From the NCBI GenBank assembly GCA_006538405.1, contig BJKQ01000007.1, forward strand, positions 62,001-126,000: a stretch of 64,000 bases of DNA, read 5' to 3'. Shown here one piece after another: positions 12,837-24,476 of the stretch. The notes beneath the pieces are model-generated. The model ran no database searches, was not told where the DNA came from, and was given only the letters and a program-made list of their open reading frames with translations. This DNA comes from Hansfordia pulvinata. Taxonomy: Eukaryota > Ascomycota > Sordariomycetes > Xylariales. Every line of letters begins with the position of its first letter. Within the stretch, counting starts at the first letter, position 1. The translations under genes and the position numbers were made by a program.

Positions 12837-15605
12837 GTGAGTGTGGTGGGATGGGCGGAATGATGAGATAGACGAGTATTTGCCAATGTCACGCGTGCTG
12901 GGGGCAGGCGAGGGCTGACCTGGCAAGGCGATGCCCAAGTACCCGTGCAACCTATGTACTCGTAGTGCCTTATTACTCGGTATTCTTGCGCTGGGTGGGG
13001 CTGGGGTTGATTGCCTTCCAATCCAGATTATGGGACTGACTAGAGGAGGGGAGAGAGGAGCCCTCTGGGGGGTTCCAGGGCGGGCGGTTGTGCGACTTCC
13101 AGTTGAACCCGTGTGGATCTGCGAGTGCGACTGCCCGGGATTGTTGGATCTGAACTCGCTGGATCTGGGACGTCTACGAATACAGGGAGTGTCGAGGACA
13201 GGTACGAGTACCTCCTATCAGGTAAGGTAGCCGGGCATCGCTCGCCCATGTTTCGATTTATTGTACCCAGCTCGTATATATTCCCCTACAGTGCATTGGA
13301 AAATACATGTCTTCGTGCCTGAAGATACATCCTGACGCGTGACTCTTGGCCCTCATTAGGTCTCCGTCGCGAGTCGCGCGAGTCGCTGCGCAAGGCAACA
13401 CCACCCCGTGTCGTGCGCGACGGCGACGGCGACGGCATTGGAGCCTTCCCTCGACTGCAGGTGCCGTCTACCGTCTGCCGTGCGTCAACGCCATACCCCA
13501 TAAATCGGCCAGTCACGTAGCGAAGACGCTCACGATGCCCCCTCCCCCCACTACACCTGAGCATGGAAGTATCCCCAATGCCTATGACGCGACGCTTGTT
13601 GTTGACGGGGTCATTGTCTGTTCATCCATCACCCAGTGTGACGATGACAACGGCACGAACTACAACACCACAACGACCCCGACGTGTCAACATGTACGAC
13701 AACGGAGTAGGGAACAGATACGGAACCGGCAACTATCAGCCACAGTCACTTGTTGGGGTTCGTGAGCGTGTCCGTCCAGTCTGGACCCTGCCGCTGGCTT
13801 GATAAGGACGGCCTAGACTCGACGAGGGGCCGGGACAGCCAAGTAATGTAGGAGGACGTTATTGTAAGTTGCTTGATTGTTACCTTTTCCCTTTACGAGT
13901 CACCTCCCTCGGCGGGTATCGGGAGAGGCAGCAGCAGGCGTAGAAAAGCGAGCAACACATGGAGGGGCATGGGAATGCAAGCACTGCATTTTGCTTGCGT
14001 GGGCAGCGAGTAGATGTGAATATCTGCAGCGGCCCGCCGCGAGTCGACGCTTGTGGCGCAGCCCGAGGCAGTGTGCCACCACGGGGTCACGGCTGTTTTC
14101 TCTGTGGGAGACTTGGATCTCTCCTGATTCCGGAACTCGATGCGCGTATTGCATGGACAAGGGTGATCTGCCAGTACAGCTTGTAAACTTTTCCAAGCGC
14201 AGGCAGTGGCCCGGAGGATGAAATTGCCAACTTTGCACAACCGCGTGAAGGAATCCTCGACCCACCATGGGTGCATGGCCCTCGAGATCTACGAATGCTG
14301 CCCACTCTCGCTTTGGCGCCATTCTCTTTTGGCCCCCCGCGGCTGACCCTCACGCCCTATGACACCACGTGGAGCGCCGAGGGCCCCCGTCTGGTTCAGG
14401 TCCCCAGTCCAAGCCGAAGAAGCCTGTGTGTGCGCCTTCGACTCCGAGGCCCTCAGGTGTGTTCGGCTTGCGACCGCTCGTCCCCGGCCTTGGGGCTGGC
14501 TTAACATGGTTGTTGAATGCTCTGAGACGACTCTGTTATCTCGGTGCTCGTTCTTGCAGGGGATGAGCCAGGTCGGATGGGCAGCCGGCGACCCCAGCAT
14601 CATCCATCAGCTCAAATTGCTGATAAGGTGACGAGTGGGCAGCGCTTGGGCCGGGCCGGCAGCCTTCACCAAGGCAGCGAAAGATCCATGGATGGAGACG
14701 AACGGCTGGGGGCGTCGCCCGCAGCGCGCTACGAGTACTCCGTATCTCTCTACAAGTACTCGTATCTCCCACCCACGACTACGCGTATTCATACACGATT
14801 GATTCTCTGCAGGGCTTCCCCGTCCATCCTTTCTTCACAGCGGACGGGACGGGAAGAGAGAGTCGTGCAGCAGCTACCTACGACCTGTGAGTACCTTATC
14901 CATACGATACCACACGTACCTACTCGTGCGAGTACTCGTACAACCGCCGCGGAATGCTCTTGGCGCTGTGCACGCAGCCGCTGGCAGATTGGGTAATTTC
15001 TTCACAGCCGCCCTCTGTTTACAGATAGTCGTGGGTATGTACGAATACATTTGTCACAGCAGTGCTTGGTTTCCCATAGCGGGCACTCGTCCCTCTGTTC
15101 GTGCGAACAGGTCTTGATTTGTCCCATGCCGAGTTGATAAATCACGCTTTCCCATCACGGAGAAACTCTTCGCGCATAATAAGATGCCCGAGTCAGCTCC
15201 AGCTGTGTCTACAGACATACGAGTACAGGCCCCCTTCCTTGCTCCGGAATGAAACCCAGGTAGTAATAAAGATGCCAACGAAGACGTAGGAGCATCCGAA
15301 TGGCTTTCTTGATTGCCTACCTACTACCTACGAGTACCTTGCTTCCGGATCGTGGCACCCGGCTTGCCCAACGCGGTCATGTCTCGAAACGGCAACCCGC
15401 GATGCGGTCCCATGGGTAGGTTGGTCGAGGCATACTTGTAGGTACGAGTGCTTCACTCATCGCCCTGGATGCCGGAGCTGCGCTGGTGAAGCTCATCAGA
15501 GATTTGCTTATACGAGAAACCTACTTCGTCGAGTTATCCGCTTTGGCATCCCGCGAATATCTTGCCACGCGGCTCTGTCAAGGGGAGAGGAAGGGGGAGG
15601 TAATG

Positions 15606-15650
15606 GTGGATGGATGGATGGCCGGATGGATGACTGACTGGATGGTTGGA
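15606..15650. repeat. GGAT-type tetranucleotide repeat
   Basis: Short imperfect array of GGAT/GATG units (TGGATGGATGGATGG followed by variants). A second small GGAT cluster lies near 20563-20582. Simple-sequence DNA with no gene attached. Confidence 0.7.
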
Positions 15651-17646
15651 CATTGCTCCTCCGCTCCCAGCTTGTCACAATCCCGTCCTCGCTCACTGGG
15701 TGCATCTGCGACACGCGACTGATGAGAGCAGGCAGGAATGGGTTCAATATCCCGCGTTCGGCTTGGGCCACTAGGGGTCCTGGCGTCACACACGTCTCGG
15801 AATCCCTCGACGCCATTGGCTGCCATGTCTTGGTTTTCTCGCCTCTTGGTGGTGGTAGCCCAAATCTTCGGGACGAGTACCTTAGGTACTGACTTACATA
15901 TACCACATGTAAAACTCGTAGATACGGGAGTAGGTAGGTAGGACGGGAATTCTCGTACGGGACCCGTCTGCAAGGCGAACCGGCAAGACCTCTACTGAAG
16001 CTCCCTACACCGGGCCAGGCTGTCTGCTTCGGTGCCTACCTACATTTGGCGGCATGGGCACCCTTTTGTCGTACGGGGACGGGAACGGATAATGCGAGGG
16101 AAATTTCTGCCTCTCCCTCGTCCAATGCAGACAGGCCTCCTGATCCGGTGACCTGGGTGGCGCGCGGCTGCAAAATTCTCAGCGGCGGTGGGTTTTTTTC
16201 TTCTCGGTCGCCTTCCGTCGCGCACATTGGATGTACGCGGAGGTACGGTAGTGGTTGGGTGAAGGCAAGGCCGACGCGCCACCGTCGACCGCCCTACGAG
16301 ACGGAACCCTGTGCAGCGGTACGGTACTGGTATCTGCCTACTCGTAAGAGGCACAGGCAACACCCCCGGCGCTACCACTCTCCAGGTGACTGATGCGAGA
16401 CTTTCGCTTCGTCGAGTCGTCCGCACATCATGGATGGATGTCGATGTCCCTCTCCAAGAGGCACGAGCACGTGTCAATGCAGTATGGGATGCACTGCTGC
16501 ACAGGCACAACGCAACGTTCCATGGATGGCCCCAAGTCCCGGCCCGGGGGGCTGCCAGTCGACATCCAATGTACGTGAGAGAGTACCTTGTGCTACGGTA
16601 CCTATCTAATGGATGGACACGACACTATCCACCAGTGTACCATTTCTTGTGCCCCGCTACGACACTCCCGCAGACTCCCCGCCTTACCTCAACTCCCACC
16701 TTACATGTACCACCTCACCACGGCACATCCCTTCGATTCTGTACTGCCTCAAGGTAAGTGGGTAGGTATGTACATGTAGTGTCAAGTTTTGCTGATAGCC
16801 CGCCCGCCCGCCAATCTACCAGTAGATACAGGTAGGTATGTCATGCCCAATAAACAGCAGAACACTCTGACGAAAGCGGGCCGGGCCCATCCATTGCTCT
16901 CTCTCCGGCTCTCTCTCTCTACCTCTATCTCTCTATCTCTCAATCATCAACCAGACCTGCAGGTCCGGGCACTGATCTGACTACATACTCCGTACCCAGA
17001 CACCTGATGGAAGACTTTGACAGGCCGCTACCCACTCACTACCTTACCTCTGCCTCTACCGCTGCCGCCCCTCGCCAATAACGAAAGAGTTGCCTCTCAT
17101 CTTTCCAGCTCAACCCCCGCATTTTCTCCCGGCTCGCACAACCCGCTGGGCCACTGACGGCGAGAGAGACGCAGAAAAATTGTGCCATACCTTGCCATGG
17201 CCCCCCTTTTTTTGTAAAAATGCCGGCTTTAGTCTTGGACAGGAGTCGGTCTGCGCCATGGATGCGGGGCGCCGCGGGCACCACGCGTTGCACAGCGGCG
17301 AAAAATTGTGTGCTTGTTGCGCCATCTTGGTGCGCCGCGGCGGTGGAAGCAAGGCAAACCGCCTGGATGGAAAACCCGGTCTCCCCTCCCCCCAAGGATT
17401 CTCGCCGGGGGTGTCTGTCGATTGTAGAAAAAGACCAGACAGGGCGGCCGGGCAAGCCGCCTTGCTGCACACTCTGTAACTCGTGCTCTATAGACCGGAC
17501 AGGATAGCCCTCCCAGTAGAAGCCCATCTCTCGTGTTCGCCGTCGTCGCTACCGGTGGTATTCCCAAGCACGTCGGCTCCCGCCCTTTTTCCCTTGTTGT
17601 TGTCGTCGTCGTCGTCGACGGCGGCCCGCAGCTGCTGCCCGCTGAT

Positions 17647-18735
17647 ATGGGCTCTCTTAGCGCCCCCACAGCCTTCACCATCAAGAACGAGCCCCTCGAT
17701 GGCCACCGCCGCATACGCGTCCGCGTCATTGGCGCCGGCTACTCGGGCGTCTACCTTGGCATCCGGATCCCCCAGCGTCTCCGCAACGTTGACCTGCAGA
17801 TCTACGAGAAGAATGACAATGTCGGCGGCGTGTGGTGGATGAACCGGTATCCCGGCTGTGCCTGCGACATCCCGGCGCACTCGTACCAGTATACCTTCAA
17901 CCCCAACCCGTCCTGGTCCAGGTTCTACGCCCCGCAGCAGGAGATATGCAAATACATCCAGGACACGGCCACCAAGTACGGCGTGCAGCGCTTCGTCAAG
18001 CTCTCCCACCGGGTGGAGAGCGCCACATGGAACGAGGCCAGCAAGCATTGGTTCGTCATCAAAGAAGGCCCCCAGCCCCCCCCCCCCCCCCCCCCCCCAG
18101 CGAGCGACGTCCACCCTCACCACCAGGTAATGATTTAGTTGGCTGACTTTTTTCTTTGCTATCCATCGAGCAGGGTGTTGTCCGTCCAGAATCTGCAGAC
18201 TGGCGAGCTGTTCGAGGACATTGCTGAGGTCCTCGTGTCGGCCCGGGGTAATCTCAGCGACCCGGCATGGCCAGACATCCCGGGTCTCAAGTCCTTTGGC
18301 GGCGAGATCATGCACTCTGCCACGTGGAACGAGGAGTGAGTTACCCCTTTCCCCTTTGCAAGGGGGGTTCCGGTTCCCCAGGGGGAAGGCGGAGGGGGTG
18401 AACCCTTTGCCTGGTCATCATTCGCGCGCCACGACGCCCTAACAGATGCCCAGTTACGACTTCAGGGGGAAGCGCGTGGGCGTCGTGGGCAACGGATCGA
18501 GCGCCATCCAGATCGTCCCGAGCTTGCAGAAGATCGAGGGGACCCAGGTCTCATGTTTTGTCCGGAGCAAGACCTGGATCACCAACCCATTCGGAGAGAG
18601 TAAGTTACGGGGCGTTCCGCCTCGCACATCGTCGGCCATCGCGAGCTGACTGACGCCTTGCTCCTCGCAGTGGCCATGGTCAAGCTGGGCCTTGACCCAA
18701 AGCAACTCGAATGTAAGTCGCATACTCTCCCTCCC

Positions 18736-18766
<31 letters not shown>

Positions 18767-19843
18767 AAGAAAGCAGAGAGCATTCAGGAGACAGTGGCTG
18801 AGGTCGGACCAGTCTCGCCGGAGCAGATAGACCTGTTCGCGAGCGACCCGGAGAAGTGGCTAGCGTTCCGCAAGATCATCGAGGCGGACGGCAACACGAT
18901 CCACGAGGCCTCATTCGCGGGGTCGGGGATGCAGCGCTCGGCCGTCGACGCCTTCCGCGCGGCCATGAGCGAGCGGCTCGCGCGGAAGCCGGAGATTGCC
19001 GACTTCCTCATCCCGTCCTTCGCGGTCGGGTGCCGGCGCACGACGCCCGGGCCGGGGTACCTGGAGGCGCTGGTGGAGAGCAACGTCGAGTTCGTCACGG
19101 ACCCGGTAAGCGAGGTGGGCGCCGACGGGGTCGTGCTCAGGTCCGGGCGCCGGGTCGCGGTGGACGCCCTCGTGTGCGCGACGGGGTTCCGCACGTCGGC
19201 GGCGCCGCCGTTCCCCATCGTCGGGCGCGGGGGCCTCTCGCTGCGGGAGCGGTTCGCGCCCTACCCGGAGGCGTACCTGTCGGTGGCCGTCGACTCGTTC
19301 CCGAACCTGTTCCTCATGCTGGGGCCCAACTCGGCCACGGGCACGGGCTCGCTGACCACCATCATCGAGAGCGAGGGCGACTACATTGTCAAGTGCATCC
19401 GCAAGCTGCAGAAGGAGGACTACGCGTCGATGGCGGTGCGGCCCGACCGGATGGCCGACTGGCGGACGTTCTGCCACGAGTACTTCAAGCAGACCGTCTA
19501 CTCGGACCGGTGCAACAGCTGGTACAAGAGCTCGGGCCCGGGCGGCGAGCGCATCACCGGCCTGTGGCCGGGCAGCGCGCTGCACTCGCTCGAGGCGCTG
19601 CGCTCCCCGCGGTGGGAGGACTACGAGTTCGAGAGCAGCGAGGGCGAGGGCGGCAACCTGCTCCGGTGGCTGGGCAACGGGTACAGCGTCACGCACACGA
19701 AGCGCGACGGCGGCGGCGATGCGGACGGCGGCGAGTACGCGGGCGACCCGGCGTGGTACGTCGAGCCGCAGTTTGTCAGCGTGCCGGTCGAGGAGAGGCC
19801 GGAGGAGGACCCCGAGTTCAGGATGAGGCCCTTTTCCCACTGA
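17647..19843 (+). CDS. Baeyer-Villiger-type flavin monooxygenase
   Basis: NADPH- and FAD-dependent monooxygenase of the cyclohexanone/4-hydroxyacetophenone monooxygenase type, inserting oxygen next to a ketone or oxidising a heteroatom. Exons are 17647-18126, 18174-18335, 18454-18599, 18671-18712 and 18774-19843, about 632 residues. Motifs in order are GAGYSG (FAD), GGVWWMNRYPGCACDIP, FGGEIMHSATWNED (the family fingerprint FxGxxxHxxxW), and GNGSSAIQIVP (NADPH). Exon 1 ends in a 23-C tract at 18076-18098. The frame before it (KHWFVIKEGPQ) and the frame needed after it (TTRVLSVQNLQTGE) differ by one base, and the summed exons become divisible by three only when one C is removed. The acceptor of the last intron appears to be AAG at 18771-18773, because the nearby CAG would create a stop. 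First of four co-oriented enzyme genes. Substrate unknown. Confidence 0.85.
18076..18098 (+). repeat. 23-nt poly-C tract inside exon 1 of the monooxygenase
   Basis: Uninterrupted run of 23 C encoding proline, just before the first intron. Read length through such a run is unreliable, and the reading frame is off by one base across it. Confidence 0.9.
18733..18768 (+). repeat. Poly-C(24)/poly-A(12) tract in monooxygenase intron 4
   Basis: Twenty-four C followed directly by twelve A, filling most of the fourth intron up to its acceptor. The C run may serve as the pyrimidine tract, but the A run then separates it from the splice site. Confidence 0.9.
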
Positions 19844-21794
19844 TCACTCTTGTCGGCCCGGGAGCCCTCTGGACCCCAGCACGAGACTGTCTGTCCATCT
19901 GAGAACGGCGGCTGCGCGACTATTGCGTTACGTAGGTAGACTAGCAGGTATGAAATATGGAATTGAAGCGTTCCTTTGCGAGCAGGCCGGTCGGGGTTTG
20001 TTCCTTGGCCTGATTCTGTATTTGAGATTCGAGTGAGCCTCGGCTCGTGACAGATGATGGGGATTGACCTTGCTGCTGAACGAGTAATGCTTCCGAGTTC
20101 CTTCATTGCTGTCAAGTACTTGTAGGGTGGTTCTTCAGGGTTGATCTGTGATCGCACAATGTTACGGCTGAGACGGATGAGTGGCTCTTCCTTCGCACTC
20201 TGCAGGGGGGCCCAGCTCACTCGAAGGCCAGCCTTACGCGTACATTGATCAATACCGAGAATCGTGGTTCTCACTCCGATAGTGATTTGATCTGGTAATA
20301 AACACTCGTCCTGCCTGATGTGGGCCGCCTGGAGCCGATCGAGGATAGCGAGCGCCGGCAACTGCGCCGGCCACTTCGGTGATATTGACTTCGGCTATTT
20401 TGCCTATCCCTACGAACATGGGCCGACGGATCGGAGGGGGGGCTCGTCTCATACGTGGTCGGCCAAGGGTCGCTAGAAGAAACAAGGCCCGCTGAGCAGC
20501 CGCAAATTGCTGCTCCCAACACTGTATGGATCTGGTCCAGTTCTCTGCCCCTTGTCTGCCTGCATGGATGGATGAATGGATCGATACATGTACGAGTACT
20601 CCGTAGGCATCTACGAGTACTCTCAAGAGTACTCCGTACATAACTTGTCGAGAAAAGTCCAGGCAAACCCGTGCGAGTATCGTATTTGGACGGACGGGAG
20701 CAGAGCAAGCACGCAAGGAGAGGGGACCAAGCAACCGCAACCGTGCCCTCGCCGCCAGCCACGTGGCTAACGGCCCGCCGCTGCGCGAGTTGGGTACTCG
20801 TACGCACTCCGTACGCGTAGATTCGGTCTGGGTCCGTCCTTGTTGAAGCCAGACTTATCAAGCTGAAGAGGTCTTTGCAGGGAGGCCGGTCAGGGCAGGG
20901 CTGCTTAGGTCAGCTCAGCTCAGCTCGGGTTGCCGAACAACCAACAACGAGCCATTTCTGGGAAGTCGATCGCGACTCTCTCTCCTTTTCGGGGCCACAG
21001 GTGAGCCCGACACCGATGACAGGGGCGCGGTTAGGATTGCGAGCATCCGTACCCGAATCGCAGGTTGAGCCGAGTAGGTAGTTACCAGTTCATAGACGAC
21101 CAGACAGACAGACCGCCAACTCGTCGGACGCGTGCGGACCAGATGTGCCGTTGGACAAGCACACAGAGGGGCGAGTACTCGTACACACGGACGCGCGCTT
21201 TGGCGCGGAAGCGACCGCGATTCTGCCTTGTGGAGTTGGGCGCCCCCGATCCGCCCCTCTCAGCTGGGGATTTTAACTGGAGCCGCCATCACGGAGTAGT
21301 CGGGCAAGTCGGGACCCGTCGGGGCCATAAGAGTATCCGTACTCTTATTACTCCCAATAATAATAAGGGCCTTCGGGATGCTGACTCGATAACGAAGCTA
21401 AAATAACGTACTCCGTACTCGAAGATGACTGGTCCCAGCCGGAGCCCGGTCCATCCGGGCAACGCAGCACTCCCATCTCCACTCCACCGCGCCGCGATCC
21501 TTGCAACGACGCCACGAGAAAGCTGCGGTTCGAATATATGTATCGGCGCCGGTCCTCCCTTTGATGACCTGCCTTTTTTTTTTTTTCCTTTTCTCCCTGG
21601 CTTGTTGGTCTTGTTGTTGCAGGTCTTGGAAGATATCGGTGCTGTCTGTCTACTTGTGAGCAAGCCAGAGCGAGAGGTTTGAAAAAGAAAGAGGAAAAGA
21701 GAAGAGGGCGAGAAAGAACAAGGAATATCAAGAGGAGAGTCAACCGGTACGAGCATTGCAACTCACTACCCTCCTTCCCAAAGAACCATTCGCA
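19844..21794. other. Intergenic region between the two monooxygenases
   Basis: No gene recognised. It contains TACGAGTA/TACTCGTA motifs at 20591, 20612, 20795 and 21176 and ACTCCGTA-type motifs near 20600, 20632, 20806 and 21412. A poly-T/CT stretch lies near 21573-21590, probably in the 5' region of the FAD monooxygenase gene. Confidence 0.5.
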
Positions 21795-23441
21795 ATGGCT
21801 TCCTCCGCCGAAGAACAACAACAACAACAACCACCATTCCGCGCCATCATCGTCGGCAGTGGTCTGGTGGGCCTAACAGCGGCGCACATCTTCTCACAGG
21901 CGGGCATCGACTATGTGATCCTGGAGAAGCACGAGACGGTGACGCCGTTCCTGGGGTCGCTGCTGAGCGTGACGGCGCCGATCCAGCGGGTGTACGACCA
22001 GCTGGGCATCATCGAGGAGCTGCGGCCGGTGTGGCAGACGCTGGGGGAGGTGGACTTTTGCTCGGCGCACGACGCGTCGCTGATCTTCCGGACCAACATA
22101 ATGGACGACATTGAGAAGAACCACGGCAAGCCGTTCCCGGTGACGCACCGGCCCGTGTTCAGCCAGCGGCTGTACGACTGCCTGGCGGAGGCGGACAAGG
22201 CGCGGATCCGGTTCGGCAAGAACGTGGTGGACGTCGAGGTGCTCAAGGGCGGCGTGGCGGTGGCGTGCAGCGACGGCAGCGTGGAGAGGGGCTCGATCGT
22301 GATCGGGGCGGACGGGGTGCGCAGCCAGACGCGGCTGCAGATGCACGCGCTGCGGATGGGCGTCGGGGCGGCGGAGGTGCCGGCGGAGCTGCGCAAGCCG
22401 TTCCGGACGAGCCACCGGTGCTTCTTCGGCAACATGAAGATCCCGCCGGGGCTGCGGACCAACGCGCGGTACGAGGGCCTGGCGCGGGGCATCACGACGC
22501 AGCTGATGCACGGCGACGACCAGGGCTGGTTCGCCGTCTACGAGGAGGTCGCCCCTGAAGACCGCGACCGCATCACGCGCTACAGCGCCGCCGACCGGGC
22601 GCGCTTCCTCGCCAGGTGGGCGCACCTGTACTACGCGCCCGGGTGGACGGTGGGCGACGTGCACGCGCTGAGGGTGCGGGGGGACGGCACTGAGGGCAAA
22701 CCCAGCACGAGTGGTACCGCGAGCATCACGAGTACATCCACGGGTACATCGGGTACATCGGATACTCGTACCCCAGTGGAAGCCGTGAAAGAAGAAGGGA
22801 CCACCGACGGCACCGCCGACGACGACGACGGCACCGACGGCACAGGGCTGATCGACCTGGAGGAGGGCCTGCTGGAGGGGCCCTGGCACTGGCGGCGCGT
22901 GGTGCTGGCGGGCGACGCGGTGCGCAAGCTGGAGCCGCACGCCGGCCTCGGCTTCAACACGGGCGTCGGCGACGTCGTCGTGCTGGCCAACAAGCTGCGC
23001 GCGCTGCTCGCCGCCGACCCGGCCCCCAGCACGCGCGCCCTCGACGCCCTCTTCGCCGCCTACCGCGCCGACCGCATGCAGGACATGGACGCCATCGTCA
23101 AGGTCTCGGAGCGCACCGTCCGCGCCGCCTGCTGGCCCGACCGGACCCGCGAGGCCCTGACCCGCTACGTCGTCCCCTACACCCCGCTGTCCTGGTACGA
23201 CGTCAACTACAACATCTGCCCCCTCTTCACCCGCTTCCCCGTCCTCGACTGGCTCCCGGAGAACGAACCGACGCCCGCCAGGATGCCCTGGGCCCATTAC
23301 CCAAAGCTGAACCAGCAAGAAGAGCCGCCCGTGTCGTCGTCGTCGATGTCCTTCTTGACCACCACCACTGCGATGGCAGCGGCCGCCGCTGCCACCGCCA
23401 TCACCACCATGTCGATGCTGCATTTCGGGAGGAGGATTTGA
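21795..23441 (+). CDS. Class A FAD-dependent monooxygenase
   Basis: Single-component flavin monooxygenase of the zeaxanthin epoxidase/PaxM-like group, common in fungal terpenoid and meroterpenoid pathways, where it epoxidises or hydroxylates. The gene is one exon of 548 residues. The ATG at 21795 is used because the 13 codons upstream in the same frame begin with TTG. Motifs are VGSGLVGLTAAH (dinucleotide fold, about residues 18-30), IVIGADGVRS near 170, and VLAGDAVRKLEPHAGLG near 370 (flavin and ribityl contact). The C-terminus ends in an Ala/Thr/Met-rich hydrophobic stretch that could be a membrane anchor, as in PaxM-type enzymes. Between about residues 297 and 352 sits a Thr/Ser/Gly then Asp-rich insert not typical of the family. 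It is partly encoded by GGGTACATC repeats and a TACTCGTA motif. Family assignment is firm; substrate is unknown. Confidence 0.88.
   Translation: MASSAEEQQQQQPPFRAIIVGSGLVGLTAAHIFSQAGIDYVILEKHETVTPFLGSLLSVTAPIQRVYDQLGIIEELRPVWQTLGEVDFCSAHDASLIFRTNIMDDIEKNHGKPFPVTHRPVFSQRLYDCLAEADKARIRFGKNVVDVEVLKGGVAVACSDGSVERGSIVIGADGVRSQTRLQMHALRMGVGAAEVPAELRKPFRTSHRCFFGNMKIPPGLRTNARYEGLARGITTQLMHGDDQGWFAVYEEVAPEDRDRITRYSAADRARFLARWAHLYYAPGWTVGDVHALRVRGDGTEGKPSTSGTASITSTSTGTSGTSDTRTPVEAVKEEGTTDGTADDDDGTDGTGLIDLEEGLLEGPWHWRRVVLAGDAVRKLEPHAGLGFNTGVGDVVVLANKLRALLAADPAPSTRALDALFAAYRADRMQDMDAIVKVSERTVRAACWPDRTREALTRYVVPYTPLSWYDVNYNICPLFTRFPVLDWLPENEPTPARMPWAHYPKLNQQEEPPVSSSSMSFLTTTTAMAAAAAATAITTMSMLHFGRRI
22735..22770 (+). 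repeat. GGGTACATC-type short repeat with a TACTCGTA motif in coding sequence
   Basis: Three near-copies of a GGGTACATC unit followed by TACTCGTA (22763-22770) inside the FAD monooxygenase frame, encoding part of its Thr/Ser/Gly insert. This is the only copy of the dispersed octamer that I find in protein-coding sequence. Confidence 0.75.
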
Positions 23442-23914
23442 TCTGAATGCATACCTCGACAGACGGACGGACCAACTTTTTGTTGGTATGATTAATCCAC
23501 ATGTATCTACATCTCTGCGTTAGCCCACCTCATTACTGACCACGATTTGCTTTGTTGAAGTACACAGACTGGCCCCGCCATCCGCATCATCAGAGTGCTG
23601 TGTAACCATGACGAGACGAAAAAAATAGAGAAGAGGCCCTCATCTGCAGCCGGCTTGGCGCCGTGTCAGTGCAAAAGCAGCCTGTGTGTAAGGCTGATAG
23701 CTCGCTTGGCCGCACCCAACAACGCGCACCCCTTCGACGTAGTATCAGCAGCCAGCAGCACTCCACTCATTCCGTCATTTCGACCATGGACGAAGTCACT
23801 GACTACGAGTACCCAGTCGCAACAAGTCCCCAAAACGGTTATCCCGAGGTTGATGGAGCAGGGTCTGTATTACCCCACCCCCAAGATCGCCGGCCGTGGA
23901 GACAGACTTTGGTC

Positions 23915-23946
23915 AGAGAGAGAGAGAGAGTGTGTGTGTGTGTGTG
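23915..23946. repeat. (AG)n(TG)n compound dinucleotide repeat
   Basis: Eight AG units run directly into eight TG units upstream of the alcohol dehydrogenase gene. Confidence 0.85.
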
Positions 23947-23971
23947 GCGCCAAGAGTCGCGATCGAACAGA

Positions 23972-23979
23972 TATATAAG
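23972..23979 (+). promoter_or_regulatory. Candidate TATA box of the alcohol dehydrogenase gene
   Basis: TATATAAG, about 250 bases upstream of the dehydrogenase ATG. Match to the TATA consensus only; no transcription start is known. Confidence 0.4.
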
Positions 23980-24125
23980 GAAATATCAGACAGCCCCAAC
24001 ATATGTATGCTCAGGGACCTGCATTACCTACCTATATGAGATATGTATGAACGGACAAACAAGTATTGACATATCAGCCAGCAGCCGACAGGAGAGCTGC
24101 GCAAAAGACCGAAGAAGCCCTTCGG

Positions 24126-24162
<37 letters not shown>

Positions 24163-24230
24163 GCGCACACACAACTCACACACAAAACCCCCAACAACAA
24201 AGACTGGAGGTTGACGAGGGCGGCGCCGCC

Positions 24231-24422
24231 ATGACACTACAACAGGACAGGTTCAAGGGGTGGCTGGGTCACGGCCCGAGGCGGCAAACGGGCAGATGGT
24301 ATGGGGAGAGTTTGAACCCAAGGCGTGGGAAGAGACGGACGTCGACATCCGCATCACTCACAGCGGCATCTGTGGCACCGACCTGCACACTCTACGCAGT
24401 GGTTGGGTACGTGAAGGGCTCT

Positions 24423-24476
<54 letters not shown>

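Larger units (their letters stand above)
12471..17646. other. 5.2-kb region without a supportable gene
   Basis: The kinase promoter side begins here, with a CNG trinucleotide block at 12718-12836. Further on there are many dispersed TACGAGTA/TACTCGTA motifs (12957, 13202, 14730, 14757, 14933, 15218, 15329, 16339) and TACCTACC-type runs near 15318, 15931 and 16038. There is also a GGAT tetranucleotide stretch at 15606-15650 and a CT-rich block at 16896-16950. Reading frames are short and resemble no family I know. Confidence 0.5.
23442..24230. other. Intergenic region and promoter of the alcohol dehydrogenase
   Basis: Holds a TACGAGTA motif at 23804, an (AG)n(TG)n microsatellite at 23915-23946 and a (CT)n run at 24130-24159. 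A TATATAAG box lies at 23972-23979. No gene seen. Confidence 0.55.

Noticed and set aside
18911..19840. 309-codon frame opposite the Baeyer-Villiger-type gene
   Set aside because: Same codon-bias shadow; the plus strand carries recognisable motifs.
21520..21545. GGTTCGAAT resembling a tRNA T-loop
   Set aside because: Flanking bases do not pair as a T-stem and no anticodon or acceptor arm is present.
21894..23423. 509-codon frame opposite the FAD monooxygenase
   Set aside because: A shadow of the GC-biased codons of the plus-strand gene; Arg/His/Gly-rich and without motifs.
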